64,000 bases of DNA, taken from NCBI GenBank assembly GCA_049999805.1, contig JBNGIO010005405.1, forward strand, positions 36,956 to 100,955, given 5' to 3'. Shown in pieces: positions 34,005 to 46,071 of the stretch. How positions within the stretch are numbered: the first letter of the stretch is position 1; each line of letters opens with the position of its first letter. The notes under the pieces are model-generated. The model was not told the DNA's origin. It ran no database searches and saw only the letters and a list, made by a program, of their open reading frames with translations. The position numbers and the translations under genes were made by a program. The stretch comes from Folioceros fuciformis (Eukaryota > Anthocerotophyta > Anthocerotopsida > Anthocerotales).

Positions 34005-36910
34005 TCAACTTGGGGGGAGTCTTCCACCATGAGGTGAAGGTGCTTGCCTGATCCCAGCTGACCCGAACTTCACAGGTCTGGCAGCATCTCGCCTGGCTCC
34101 AGGAGTTCGGGCCCACTTTGCGGCATGGGCAAGGGCGTCTCCATGGGCACCAAGCCCCCTTCGCCCCACAAGCCTGGCTTTAAAACTCTCAATTAAAAAA
34201 CGCAATCTCATTTCATCTCCTCCCCCCACTCCCATCAACTCGAAAGCTTGAATCCGACTGATAACAGAGTACAACTTTAAAGGTTCTTTCAATTGTTCTC
34301 CATTTTGGCCTTCACCTATGAATCCACTGGGTCTTCTAGTGGAATCCACCAAGACCACCCTCAGTAACACGGAGGACGTAGGGTCCTTAGTTCGGGGATC
34401 AAAGATAACATCAAAGCACCCAAATTTGAGATCCGGTTCATTGAAAATATCTTCCATAAAGTTAGCACATGCAGAGGGATCCTTCTGTATACCTCGACTC
34501 AACTTCGTAGTGCTAGCCAATCGCGCTGCAGCTCGAACTGCGATATTACCCGCCTCTCGTAGTCCACTCAGAAATGCCCCATGCATTGTTGCAGGATAGC
34601 GACGATTTGTGGCTTCACCGGCAAAGAAGAGTCTTCCATCTCCAACACTCTCAGCCAAGATATCGTAATCCTCTCCCGAAGACCCGACAGCCACATTGGA
34701 ATACGATCCATAGCATAGGGAATCATTGCCCCAACGAGTGCACACAGACTGCAGGGGGTCTGGCACAGTGATGCCAAGCGGTTGGTAGATCCCTGGCCAC
34801 CAAATACGTTAGAAGGTTGCAAATTGTGGTCCCCCGAGGACAAAACTGGGAGAGGGAAAAAAGGAAATGTACCTCTAAGAACATTCAAAACTCGAGTGAC
34901 AGCCTCCACAGGAGCCATATCCTCAAAGTTCACAGCGGACTGCCCAGCCACAAGGGCCAAAAGTAGAGGTCCACCAGCAACTGCAGCATAGCTGTAAAAC
35001 ATGAAAAATTCACCGTTCGTCCTGCGATCATCAGTCAAGTGTCCAAAATGATCGAGCTCTGACCCCCAGAACGTCTGGGGAAACAGCATCACCACCTTAT
35101 TCAGGAGCCCAAACCCTAATCGTTGGATGGCATCGAGCTTCCTCTGCGGCAGCTCAGGATGGAACTTGATACAGCCCCTCTTCAAAACACCAAGTGGCAC
35201 TGTACATAACGCCATATCTGCTTCAAACACCTGATCAGCAGTTTCCACCTGCACCCCTACATCCGAGTACGTGATTGAATGTACAGTACTACCATAAAAA
35301 ATGGGTATGTTTTCGGCCAAGGCAGCTATGAGCCTGACGTTTCCCCCTGCCAGCCAACAATGATCTCCTCCCATCTCGTATGGGTCATCCTGGTCCCAAT
35401 GGGACAGCGACAGCTTTGAAAGGAGCTCAGCGTTCGCGTACTCGAGATTAGCAACGTGCCAATCGAACAGCTGCCTTTCTTCCTCCGTCTCCACTACACC
35501 TAACTTAGCCCTAAGCACGTCCAGCGCCCCACCCAAGGACAACTCTTCGGCATTCTCCACCTGCTGTCTGTATAAGCTTACCTCATCTAGAATATCATTG
35601 AAGTATTTCTCCATCTTCTTATCTAACACCTGCCTGACAGGACTCCCATCGGGCTGAAACAGGGGGCACGGCTCCCTGATTTTATGAAGAGGATACCCGA
35701 GCTGTCTGGCAAGCACAGCAAGCGGATTCCCGTGCACACCCGTCACAACACTTCCTCCCATATCCGCTGCAGCTACTACGGTGCCCCCCAAGGTCACGCC
35801 CTCCATCCTCTTAGTGTACACCCGACCACCAGGACGTTGCCTCCCCTCCAAAATAACCACCTTATGCCCGAAGGCCAGCAGCTGTCTGGCAGCAGCAAGA
35901 CCAGCAAACCCCGATCCGATAATCACCACCGTGCCCTTGTTCGGCTCTTTCGGAATGTTGGCTTTGATAGCCGCAGCCACTCCAAAATTTATGTAACCAT
36001 ACTGCATGAGGAATTTGTAAGCAACCGAAACAAGCCCTCTAAACTTGGTCTGAATTGTTTCCATCACCGTGTCCTGCGACAACCACGCACTCACGTTCTC
36101 CCGCCACCTAGTCAGAATGTGATTCCTCACCATGATGTAATTTGCCCGCTCGTGCGCGCTGGTATCGCTCGGCAGCACCTTAGCTGCCACCTCCTCGTCA
36201 CTCAGGAACTCGCGAGAGAAGCCAATAGCGGCTCCAATCATGGCCTCCATGTTGTTCTCCTTCGCCGTATCCACCTGCTTCTTCTTCCGCCTCCCAGGCC
36301 CTGCAATGTCCCCGATCTGCTCGTCGATCATGGAGTCGAGAGCCGCCTCATCATAAGTCTGCGGCCGTGCGTGCTGCCTCACCGGCCGCATCCCTCTCCC
36401 CCTCACTTGATTCTCCTCCATGTCCATAAAGAGCTCTCGGGGCTTCCGCTTCCGCTTCTTCTTTCCCGCCGCGCCCCCGGCTCCTCCTTCCAATTCTTCT
36501 GCTGCAGCTCCTGCTCCCTCTCTCCCTTCCACAGCACTCCCAGCTCCATCTCCCGCTGCAGCCTGCACAGCTCCGTCACCGTCTCCAGTCGCCGGAGCTC
36601 CTCCATCTTCTCCGTCTCTCCCTGTGAGAGAGATCCTCTCCCCTCCATCTCCACTACCACTTCCATGACTCCCATTTCCCGTTGGAGTTGGAGGTGCCGG
36701 AGCAGAGGCAGGGTCAGAGCCAGGGGCGGGAGCAGCTTCATCCCTGTTTCCAGGCTCAAGAGACGCCGCGTCTCTGGCTTCACCTGAAGCGAGTGCCGAG
36801 TGCCGAAGTGGAGGCCTAATTGCAGGGGACTCTACACGGGGAGCTGCAGAGCCACCATTTTGTGAAGCTGGTCTGGCAATGTCATCCAAGGATGGTAACT
36901 CGAGAGACAT
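34005..36910 (-). CDS. LDL1-like lysine-specific histone demethylase (SWIRM + amine oxidase)
   Basis: Two exons, 36910-34873 and 34792-34005, join as AGAG|GGATC to encode about 940 residues. LSD1-type enzymes demethylate mono- and di-methyl H3K4 through FAD; plant LDL1/LDL2/FLD repress FLC and other targets. Domains: an acidic/Gly-Ala-Pro-rich N-terminus; a basic [12 protein letters not shown] patch (likely NLS); SWIRM ([20 protein letters not shown] ... YGYINFG); FAD-binding [17 protein letters not shown]; the amine oxidase core; C-terminal [22 protein letters not shown] and [16 protein letters not shown]. Arabidopsis LDL1 is intronless, whereas this gene has one 80-nt intron near the end. 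ATG 36910 ([10 protein letters not shown]) is preferred; the in-frame ATG at 36997 would add 29 Cys/Arg-rich residues. The about 100-residue tail after the oxidase domain looks unconserved. Confidence 0.92.
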
Positions 36911-37441
36911 GCTGAACGGGAGAGATATCCAGGAGCATCGAAACCGACAACAGCACAGCCTTTGCTTACCACCGATCCGCTCAGCTCCTTGCTTCAACCA
37001 TCGTGGCTTTTGCGTCCACCAAACCTAAGTATCATAGTGCAATAATATGGCAGATACGGGGTAACTTCTCTTTCTTCTCGGTACGTCCCACGATCACTGT
37101 CTGTATCGGGTGACACCTAGTGAGAGTAGAACGATGGAAAGAAGCCAAAGACAGAACAAAAAAACCCACTCCATGTAAGGTTAAAGGAGCATCTAAGATT
37201 ATTATGTTCTAATTAATGCTCCTATAATATGATAGGTAGAACAAATAGATTACAAATCAAGGAGTTAGAGGAAGAAGTATGCAGGCTCTTTATTAAATGT
37301 TCACTTACTTAACCACTCCTCAAACAATTCATGTAATGTAAGTTGCTTATTTATCTTAGATACCCATGCTCCTAAAAACACTCGGATTGTGCCATTTAGG
37401 ATCTAAGTTCCCTACAGAACAAAAGAAAAGCTATACTCTAA

Positions 37442-37698
37442 ACATTACAAGCAATAGGAACAAATAAACATCTACATTTTCTATCCAATGCTCATGAAAC
37501 ATCATCTAAGCTTCTTGTCAAAGGGTACCCATTCCCTGAATTCAAGCTCTTTGGTGAAGGGTATCTACTGACATTACAAGCAATAGGAACAAAGAAACAT
37601 CCACATTTTGTATCCAATGTTCATGAAACATCAGCTAAGCTTCTTGTCGAAGGGTACCCATTTCTTGAATCTAAGCTCTTTGGTGAAGGTATCTACTG
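37442..37698. repeat. 129-bp tandem duplication
   Basis: Two adjacent copies, starting ACATTACAAGCAATAGGAAC at 37442 and 37571, are about 90% identical, including AAGCTTCTTGTC and GGTGAAGG.TATCTACTG. Shorter, more diverged relatives (AAGGGTACC, TATCTACTG, CTCTTAAAACATC) continue to about 38.1 kb. Confidence 0.85.
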
Positions 37699-38395
37699 AT
37701 CGAAAAACATTCTAAAGAGGTTATGAAGGTTATCAAAACAACTTATCAAAGGGTACCTGTATCGAATAGTACCTATTGCTCTGAAAACATTATAAAGAGG
37801 GTAAATGAAGGTCACTACTGCTCTTAAAACATCATAATTTATTGATCAAAATAAATGAGGCAATATCTAAGCTTGTTGTGAAGGATAGCTCCTACCCTTA
37901 AAACCTAATGGTGAATGAAGGAGTATGTTCAGTAAGCACCTTATTGAGCATAATTCCTTCTCCTTGAACCTTTGAATGAAGGAGAATTTAAGCACCTTAC
38001 TGACAAATGGTAGCTACTACTCCAGAAACATCCTAAGCAGGTGGTTGATCAAACCACCAAGAAAGAGAAAGATTCTTAACGTAGCTAAGCAAGGCAGTTG
38101 ATTAAAAAACGAAGGAAGATAAAGAGTCTTAAGGTAGCTAAGGAGGCAGTCGATTAAACCACGAAGGAAGAGAAAGAGTCTCTAGGAAGCTATCTACATG
38201 AGAGTGAAGGTGATTGTAAAGCAAAATACATGCTCCAAGGCTATCTACATCTTCTTGAACATCATTTGCATGAACAGGCAAAGACTACTTAGTAATACAT
38301 ACCATGGACAAAGCTGACGAAGTTGTTGTACTATTGACAGTGGCCACATGTTGGACAATTTATCATTGAGAGGGCCACACAGAATTGTCATTGAA

Positions 38396-38725
38396 GGCTT
38401 CTCCTAGAGGATGATGCAGATACAGTGTCTTCAGTTGAGAGCGCTTCCTAAAAGATGATGTGGACATAGTGTCTTCAGTTCAGAGCACCTCTTAAAGGAC
38501 TGTAAGGACATTGTGGTGTCTCACGTTGAGAGCACCTCCAAAATGGCGATAAGGACGTGGTGTCTCTCGTGAGAGCATCTCCTCGAGGAGGATAGGGACT
38601 GGGTGTTTCTCGTGGAGAGCACCTCCTCGACGAGGATAGGGACTTGGTGTTTCTCGTGGAGAGCGCCTCCCACAGGACAATAGGGATGTGGTGTTTAAAG
38701 TAAGTGGTGTGTCTCGTGGAGAGCA
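38396..38725. repeat. Minisatellite, about 45-bp unit, about 7 copies
   Basis: Units begin with 'T(T/G)GAGAGC(A/G)CCTC', continue with 'GA.GATA(G/A)GGAC.TGGTGT' and end TCTCGTG. Copies vary from 43 to 60 bp. The array passes directly into the 23-bp array at 38726. Confidence 0.8.
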
Positions 38726-38863
38726 CCTCTCAAAGGACGATAGGGATTCCTCTCAAAGGACGATAGGGATTCCTCTCAAAGGATGATAGGGATTCCTCTC
38801 AAAGGATGATAAGGATTCCTCTCAAAGGACGATAGAAATGCCACTCCAAGAATGATAGAGATG
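38726..38863. repeat. 23-bp tandem repeat, 6 copies
   Basis: Unit CCTCTCAAAGGACGATAGGG plus ATT, six copies, the last two diverged. The unit equals part of the preceding 45-bp minisatellite. Confidence 0.88.
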
Positions 38864-39885
38864 TGGTCTCAGGAGAGCAAGTGATCAATAGAGACACGTT
38901 GTCGAAAGTAGGGCAAGAAGTGAGGGAGAAAGGCTGAAAGTGAGGCTAGAAAAAGGGGTAAAAGTAAAATGTACGCGAAGTACCAATAAGCAAATGCAGA
39001 AATTGAGCTTTATGTAGAATTATGATATGACCAATGGGAATATACTCATTCTTTTCCTTACACATTAAATAAAAATATAGAAGAAGTACAACACAAATTG
39101 GGACTAGCCTTTCCATACAAATGAAAATTTTATGACACCATGCTTGTCGTATTCTACATACATACCACACATCTACACAATGAAATATAAAACGTATTGT
39201 TTTCATCTGAAACTTGCAACTTTAAGGTGTAGTATTTTCCTTCCCCAAAAGAGCCTTCGAACAGGCAAATGTCTAAATAAAGAAGTCAAATTACGAAGGA
39301 CTTCAATGCTTAAAAAAAAAAAAACTTAAATAATTCATTTATAGTGCATTTATAGTGCACCCTAAACCCATCTCGTTTGAGTGCATGCTCGGAAAGAGAC
39401 GTTTTACAATAACTTTTGTAGAAGTGTCAGTTCCCTCCTCTGTCCGCCGTCTCCTCGTCCTTTCCAGGAGAAGTTCAGATGTTTCGAAAGTTTGTACGGC
39501 TTCCTTGGCTTCAAGGTATTCAAATGGTGGAACTTCCAGACAGGTGCTAGTTGGTATGGATCCTGATGGGCCCGAGCCTGCAAAGGGTTGCAGCAGTCAG
39601 CCACACACAACTCTCGAGGGTGTTGAGGAGAATCTTTCGAAAGACCTCGGTGTCTTCCGGATCCCTGAGTGACCACCGAAGGCCGACAATTCCATCTTGC
39701 CCTCCTAAACACAAGTGACCATGTCCTGCCAAACAGCTCTTGCAGACACCGATTCCATAAGCGCGCAAGCGCACCAACCACCGACAAGGTGTTGCGCTAT
39801 CAGTGCTACTTCTGTTGGAGCCCATCCGCTCCACACCACGACGATGGACGCAGGAGGGTATAGTTCTCACGCTCAGTGACGAATC

Positions 39886-40674
39886 TTATCCCTTCGAGAT
39901 CGCGCCCGCTGCTGCTCTGGTTGATGGAGTAGCTGGCCGGCTCTTTGCCTGCAATACAATGCTGACCTGATCTGCCACCCGTTTCTTCTCCGAAGCCACC
40001 TGCAAAGCAAGCAGCAGCCAGAATTCGTCAGACGCCCTGAACGCCAACCTCACATGCAAACTTGTACCGGCCCTCCTTCGATGCAACGCCAAGCTGAGTC
40101 CTTGCTCATACAGACCTCAACCAGCTTGTCGTGGTTCGCTCTCAAAAACTGGATTTTCCGCTCGCAGTAGTCCTTGCTTTCGGGTAACGTCTTCTGCAAA
40201 ACCAGTCCAGCCAAGACTCTTGAGCATGCGGGCGCGGGCAGCCTGGGAACTCACACAAAACATGCAACTCGAGGACCTGAAGCTACACCTGTATGTAGTA
40301 ACCGGTTCCGACATCCACGAGGACGCTATCCACATTCGCTAGCCTTCCCGGCGCGTACAAAGAGGCCGTCAGAGGAACTAACAGCTCCTTCCCTGCCAAC
40401 CAAAACCAGACGCACCATGCGCATCAACAACCAAACCTAAAACCCTGTTGCAGCACGGCAAAACGCGGCCAGGGCAAGGGCGGGCACCCGCGGGCTGTTG
40501 CGACAGCTGGTGCACAGCTTTGGCGGCCATCTCGAAACGAGTAGCAGCCGTCCGGATGCTAGACAAGCTGTCCTGCAGCACGGAGAGCTCTCCATCATAC
40601 TGCTCCTTCACCTGCTTCAGCTGATCAATGCTCAGCTTGCTGAGCTCGTCCATTAACCTCCCCGGCTGCTCCAT
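39886..40674 (-). CDS. Prefoldin subunit 5
   Basis: Four exons, 40674-40488, 40392-40289, 40193-40116 and 39999-39886, in phase, giving 160 residues. Prefoldin is a cytosolic hexameric chaperone that hands nascent actin and tubulin to CCT/TRiC; PFD5 is one of its two alpha-type subunits. Evidence: N-terminal coiled coil [20 protein letters not shown] with [16 protein letters not shown]; the beta-hairpin linker [15 protein letters not shown] and [12 protein letters not shown] (exon 2); C-terminal coiled coil [19 protein letters not shown] then [19 protein letters not shown] (exons 3-4). The tail is Ala/Thr-rich, slightly longer than usual. ATG at 40674 was chosen; the frame's upstream GTG is not a plausible start. 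Confidence 0.94.
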
Positions 40675-42102
40675 GCTCCCTGTCACCCGACATCAGCATC
40701 CATCCACGTCTTGCTCAGACCTTCTTGAATCCTCACCATCCTCCATTCCCTTGTTCCCTCTGTCGAGAAAAGCAGCACTGCTGAAAACACACAAGGCAAG
40801 GCATACGGCCTCCATGCAACAACACAGCCCCGTCCCAATTCCGCTACTCCTTCGCCGCCCCACCTGATTGATTGTTGTTGTCGGTTCCAGTTCTGCGCTT
40901 TCCGGCTCCCGCCATGGGCCGGCAATAGCAGGATCCAAGATCCCGTACGAAACAAGAGGCCTACCACAGTTTCGACGCCTGGATGTCGATGCCCTAGGTC
41001 GGGTCTCCTGTTGTTGCACAACGCTATCAGGCCTATACTGGTTTAAGACTCTCCCATGAGTGTACCTTTAGCCATAAAATACGCACAAGACAACAAAAGG
41101 GTGTCAGAGGCGGGGCTCCGGCTCCGGCTCAGGCTCAGGCTCAGGCTTAGGTTCGCATCGGGATGACTTTGGAAATGTGGACAAAGGTTTCTCCTAGTGA
41201 AGGTCGAAGGAATGTTTGTGGACGGCACAGGACAGGCACAGGGCTTGGAAGTAGGAACAACGGTTGTCTCTTAGCGCAAAACATTACACCAAGGTTGAAT
41301 GTACATACAATGCAGTATAGATTATAGTAAGAGAAGGACACGTGAAGGGCAGAAAAGTCGACAACGCGTTGCGTTGCTGTCTCATCCGCCAGGCAGAAGT
41401 TTGTTTATCAAGGCAGCTCCTTACGACATATTTGGCCTGGTCTCACCAGTTCTTCATTTCCCAGCAGCAAGAACGAGCGATGCCAGTTGGAGCTTGCGGG
41501 GAGTGACACTGCGCGATTTTTGCATCCGAGTGATCAGGAGCCGACACCAGTGGTTGCAGCAGTTTTGGCGGAATCGGAAGTCACATACAAAAGGTAAGGC
41601 TCGTCCTCGGCAACGGTCCTATTTTAGAAATGCGACAGTGGATTTCCTCCAGCGACATACAGTAGCTAGCTAGCTAGCTGCGCCGTGCTGTGGATGAGAC
41701 GACATGGAAGGCAGACCCGAGGCTTGTCCATTGTGTCCTGGTAGAAGCGGAGCTTCGGTAAGGCAGTTGTTGCGCGGAATGGATTTGGGTGGAGATGCCA
41801 GGATTGTGAAATGAGACGTAGGAGTTGGGTCTAACGGATAGGGCTCCTGGTGTACCAGCTCGCCATGCAAGTCTACCCGTGTCCCATGTCTCGAAGCAGC
41901 GACTGGGGTCGGTAGATCGTAATGGGCCAGTGTCTGCCTCTCCCCGCTTCCGCCTCAAGTCCTGAGTACAGTCAAAGGTTGTGAATTTTTTTTCCTGCGA
42001 GTCCATCCGAGGGCAACTGGTGACGGGGGACGGTGCTGCATGATAGGTTGTGGCTGAAAAAGGGGTGGGTGTTGTGGCAGGATATTGAGCGAGTGGATCA
42101 CC
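40675..42102. other. Intergenic between divergent prefoldin 5 and PI-PLC genes
   Basis: It holds the two promoters and leaders. Simple-sequence tracts are present: a GGCTC(C/A)-type hexamer run at about 41113-41150 and (AGCT)n at about 41666-41681. The minus-strand frame at 41674-42336 overlaps the PLC first exon and has no family resemblance. Confidence 0.55.
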
Positions 42103-44847
42103 ATGCCGGGTCTTTTTCGGTGTTTCCCTGAGGTGCATTTCCACCACGGGCGAGTGAGAAGTGTACCAGCACTGGTTAAGAGGCTGTTTAACGAGGCTAC
42201 AAATGGGAAGGAATCCATGAATGCTCTGGATCTCTCTGGTTTCATCTCGAGGGTGCAGGGGGATTCCTTTGTGGACGAGGTGAAAGCTGCGGACATAATT
42301 GGGAAATGCAATTCGGAAGGAGGTTCTCATTCTCACCGTCTATTCGGTTCACATAGCAGCAGAGACAGTATGAGTAACGTCGAACTTGATTTACAAGGAT
42401 TTTACAACTACTTGCTGCACAGTGATTTAAATAGTGCAGAGGCAACCAGCTCCAAGGTAACAACAGCCGTCTGTTTGTTTGGGCTTTGTGAGAGGTGGAA
42501 TTCCACTCTGTCCAGCTTATCACGGTTTGAATGGTGATATTTTGAGTTGCACAGCCAACCCAAGATATGACAGCTCCTCTCTCTCACTATTACATCTACT
42601 CGAGCCACAATTCTTACTTGACTGGGAATCAACTGACGTCGAGATCAAGCACGGAGCCTATCGTGAAGGCCTTACAGGATGGGTGCCGTGTCATCGAACT
42701 TGACTGCTGGGGACGGAAGGGAAAAATCATGGTTCTACACGGGGGGTAAGTACTCTGACTTCCTTCTACAGCCACGAAGAAGCCTGGTTGGTGAAATCCG
42801 TGCTGTGTGGACTGTCGTGGCCTCTGTTGAACCCATACTGTTCTTCCTTCAGCACGTTGACAAAGGCTGTACCTTTTGCGGATTGCATAACGGCAATCAA
42901 GGAGAATGCGTTTGTTGCATCCGAGTATCCAGTGATAATAACAATTGAGAATCATCTGTCACTCGAACTACAGCAGCAAGCCGCTCAGGTGACCACCTGA
43001 GTCTCCCTCCTAGTTTCTGGTTCAGGACATGAGACAGAGCAGTGAATGTGTGACCTGATTTTGCTTGCTGCCGTTTGGCAGATACTTGTTTCCACACTGG
43101 GGAACTTGCTCTTCATTCCCCCAGCAGAGGAGCGGCCACCAAAGGTCTATCGTTCTCCGGAGGACCTGAAGGGGAAAATTATCATATCTGATAAACCACG
43201 TTCCGAAGCTGTGGAGGAGCAGGTGCATCCCTTTCTCTGTAGCGTTGGATACAGGCATTGCTGGATGTTGTTCCTCCACCTGAAAGTCTGTACGTACCCT
43301 GATGTGCCACAGGTGCAAGAAGATCCTGATGGCGCTGTGGGCATTTTGCCAGAGGTAGCAGCAATAGGAGAGAGACCGGTTGAAAATGATCCACCCAGGA
43401 AGCTGGGACCAGGCATGAAGGGGACAAAGACAAAGGCAGCTCAATTTACAGTGCAAAAGGCAGCTGCTGCCATGGATGCGATCGCACACCACAGGCCAGA
43501 TTCCGTTGAGGAGGATCAGCAGATAGCCACAGAGTTTGAACACCTTCTTTACATCTATTGTGAGAAGCCATCAGAAATGAAGCAAGCAGTCAAGGATCTA
43601 CTTGTAGCTGGTGAAACCCGCACCATGGCCAACATGAGTGAGCCTCAACTGAAGCGAGTAATCGAGAAGAATCCTGGGTGCCTTCTCCAGTAAGAAAGCG
43701 AAGTGCATTAGAGACTTCGGTTCTGGCTTGCCCAGAGTTCGTCCTTTGTGAATGCTTTGTGTGTGTCTTGGCTGGAAATTAGATGGGCTTCGTGTAGTGG
43801 TGGCTAATTGAAGGTGAGACTGTGTTAACAATTGCAGGTACACGAGGACTAATCTGGGAAGGATGTATCCATTTGGCCTGCGTGTCGATTCTTCCAATGC
43901 AGACCCAATGCTAGCGTGGAGTTATGGTTTCCAACTCGCAGCAATGAACATGCAAGGGTCAAATCGTGCCACTTGGATCGGTCGAGCTTTTTTCAACGCT
44001 AATGGTGGGTGCGGCTACGTCAAGAAGCCTGACCATTTCCTCGACGACCGCGCAGCTGACATACAAACTCTTCCTCCGAAGCTAATTCTGAAAGTCAGTG
44101 TAGAGACAGGTGTTTGTGTTCCGTACGTGCACTTTTCGTTGTCGTCCAGTAATAATCTAACTGCGTCCTTTCAATGAGCTCGAATGTAGGTCAGGGTGCT
44201 GGCGGGAACAGATTGGCACAAGCATTTCGATATTTTTAAGAAGCCTGACTTTTACGTTAAGGTCTGATGGCTCACATCTGTGGTCGTTGTTTGTAGTTGT
44301 ATCCTAGAACACTTCAGTCCTCCATTCGGACAGTAGATGTATCCTAGAACATTTTAGTCCTCCATTCTGACATTGGACATGGCAGGTGGGCATTCATGGT
44401 GTGGATGCTGACGAAGCTGATCACAAGACGCCCGTCGCTCACAAGAGCAGGGAGCCCCTTTGGGAGACCGAAATATACGAATTTCCCCTGACAGGTGTGC
44501 AATTTTCTTCACCGTTGACGACGGCATGGACTGTAGGAGACTGAACAAGTTCTGTCATTTACCTGTGGAATATGATCCGGTGATATTGATGTGTGGACAA
44601 CCACCTTGTGGTACTGACGAAGACCCATTTGTTTGCAGTCCCAGAAATCGCAGTGCTTAGGCTGGAAGTGTGGGAGGACGACAAATTCCAGCGTAATAAA
44701 TTTGCCGGACAAGCTTGCATTCATGTAAAGGTAATGCAGCCTGGCATACGGGTCGTCCCCTTGTTTTCCAAGAAGGGGGTAGCTCGGGGGTCCAAGCTCC
44801 TGCTCGAAATCGTCCGGGAGTCGGTGAATGGATTCAGTTTGAGTTGA
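42103..44847 (+). CDS. Phosphoinositide-specific phospholipase C (plant PI-PLC)
   Basis: Nine exons: 42103-42456, 42555-42745, 42853-42988, 43082-43222, 43313-43689, 43838-44093, 44190-44261, 44386-44494 and 44639-44847. All are in phase, 614 residues, typical of plant PLCs. The enzyme hydrolyses PI(4,5)P2 to diacylglycerol and IP3 in Ca2+-dependent stress signalling. Visible: an N-terminal EF-hand-like region (exon 1, [13 protein letters not shown]); X domain with [14 protein letters not shown] (first catalytic His), [10 protein letters not shown] and [11 protein letters not shown] (second His); an acidic X-Y linker; Y domain ([30 protein letters not shown]); and a C-terminal C2 domain ([34 protein letters not shown]). 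The start is the ATG in ACCATGCCG. A 36-bp direct duplication lies inside the intron at 44262-44385. Confidence 0.95.
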
Positions 44848-44970
44848 ATATGTGAAAAATGTTACAGTTACAGTGACACATGCAGAGCCGTACGTGGTGC
44901 AAGATGCAGAGTTGAGATACTTAAGGGCGGTTGTGAGAGCGGAGAGCGAACAGGTAGCGAAGTTTTCCAT

Positions 44971-45044
44971 TGCTGAGAATTGGTATGTCAGGACGGCATT
45001 GTGTATATGCTGAGAATTGGTATGTCAGGACGGCATTGTGTATA
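44971..45044. repeat. Exact 37-bp tandem duplication
   Basis: TGCTGAGAATTGGTATGTCA plus 17 further bases, occurring twice with no mismatch, 120 bp after the PI-PLC stop. Confidence 0.95.
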
Positions 45045-45521
45045 CTAATCTAAAGGGATGGTAAGCCTTCAGCCTAAAGGGGTGAGGACCGGAGCGAACA
45101 GGAAGAAGAAGAAGAAGACTATTATAGTCCAGTAGGGACAGAATTATGTACTTGCAAACTTAACCACTTGAACCACGGACAACCTAGCTACTTGTCACAA
45201 GGCCATCATCTTTGGCCTTTCTTATGAATGTGCGTCCATTTGGCTGAGGACGGAGGACTATCTCAGGCTTTTATAAATGTGGAGAAGCATCCTAGGTTAT
45301 TGTTGTAACAACCGAAGATTTTACTAAAATTCTTTTGATCTATCCTAAAGGGAATAATTGCCAAGCATGCACCAACCTACATGGAGGACAAGCATATGAC
45401 ATTGCAATTACAGCTTGTAACATTAAGCACACCAAAATTAGGTAGTGGTGCAAAGGTTGTCATTTGCGATGTATTTGACATCGGCCTACACGTTTTCCAT
45501 CTGTTTGCCATCGTCCTACAT

Positions 45522-45690
45522 AGTTCGATAGCTTGCACACATCCCTAAGCCAAGGCTTGGTGCTACACAGTTCGATAGCTTGCACACATCCCTAAGCCAA
45601 GGCTGGGTGCTACGCAATTCGATAGCTTGCACACATCCCTCAGCCAAGGCTTGGTGCTCTGTCAGCTTGCACACACTCCCTAAGCTAAGG
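45522..45690. repeat. 47-bp tandem repeat, about 3.5 copies
   Basis: Copies start at 45522, 45569, 45616 and 45663 (partial). The core is TTCGATAGCTTGCACACATC followed by CCTAAGCCAAGGCTTGGTGCT. Looser relatives (TAAGC(C/T)AAGG) continue to about 45775. Confidence 0.88.
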
Positions 45691-45851
45691 TTTGCAGCGT
45701 ACCCACACGCTTTCAGCTAAGGCTGGCTACTTGCACACACTTTATTGCTGCTTGCCGTAAGCCAAGGCTTGATGCTTGCACAAAAAGTCTTAATAAGTGA
45801 AAGTGGGAGGCCAAACTAGGTCTTGCACCCATTGTCTTGCACTAGTCTTGG

Positions 45852-46071
45852 CTGACCAAGCCGAGAGGAAAGTTAGGCTGAACAAAAGAGAGCTGATCAA
45901 GTTGAGAGGAAAGTTAGGCTGAGCAAAAGAGAGCTGACCAAAAGAGAGCTGATCAAGTTGAGAGGAAAGTTAGGCTGAGCAAAAGAGAGCTGACCAAGCC
46001 TAGAGGAAAGTTAGACCTAGCAAAAAAGAGTTGACCAAGCCAAGAGGAAAGTTAGGCCTAGCAAAAAAGAG
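45852..46071. repeat. 41-bp tandem repeat, about 5 copies
   Basis: Unit CTGACCAAGCCGAGAGGAAA then GTTAGGCTGAGCAAAAGAGAG. Copies start at about 45852, 45893, 45949, 45990 and 46031, with a 15-bp partial unit between the second and third. Confidence 0.88.

Larger units (their letters stand above)
36911..39885. other. Repeat-rich intergenic region
   Basis: No gene recognised. It holds a 129-bp tandem duplication, related degraded copies to about 38.1 kb, and a minisatellite field at 38.4-38.9 kb (both listed separately). 38.95-39.36 kb is AT-rich without repeats. 39.4-39.88 kb is the downstream flank of prefoldin 5. Confidence 0.65.

Noticed and set aside
35684-36787. 367-codon plus-strand frame
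   Set aside because: Antisense of the LDL1-like exon 1; His/Pro/Ser-rich with no domain.
41674-42336. 220-codon minus-strand frame
   Set aside because: Overlaps the PI-PLC first exon in antisense and has no recognisable motif.
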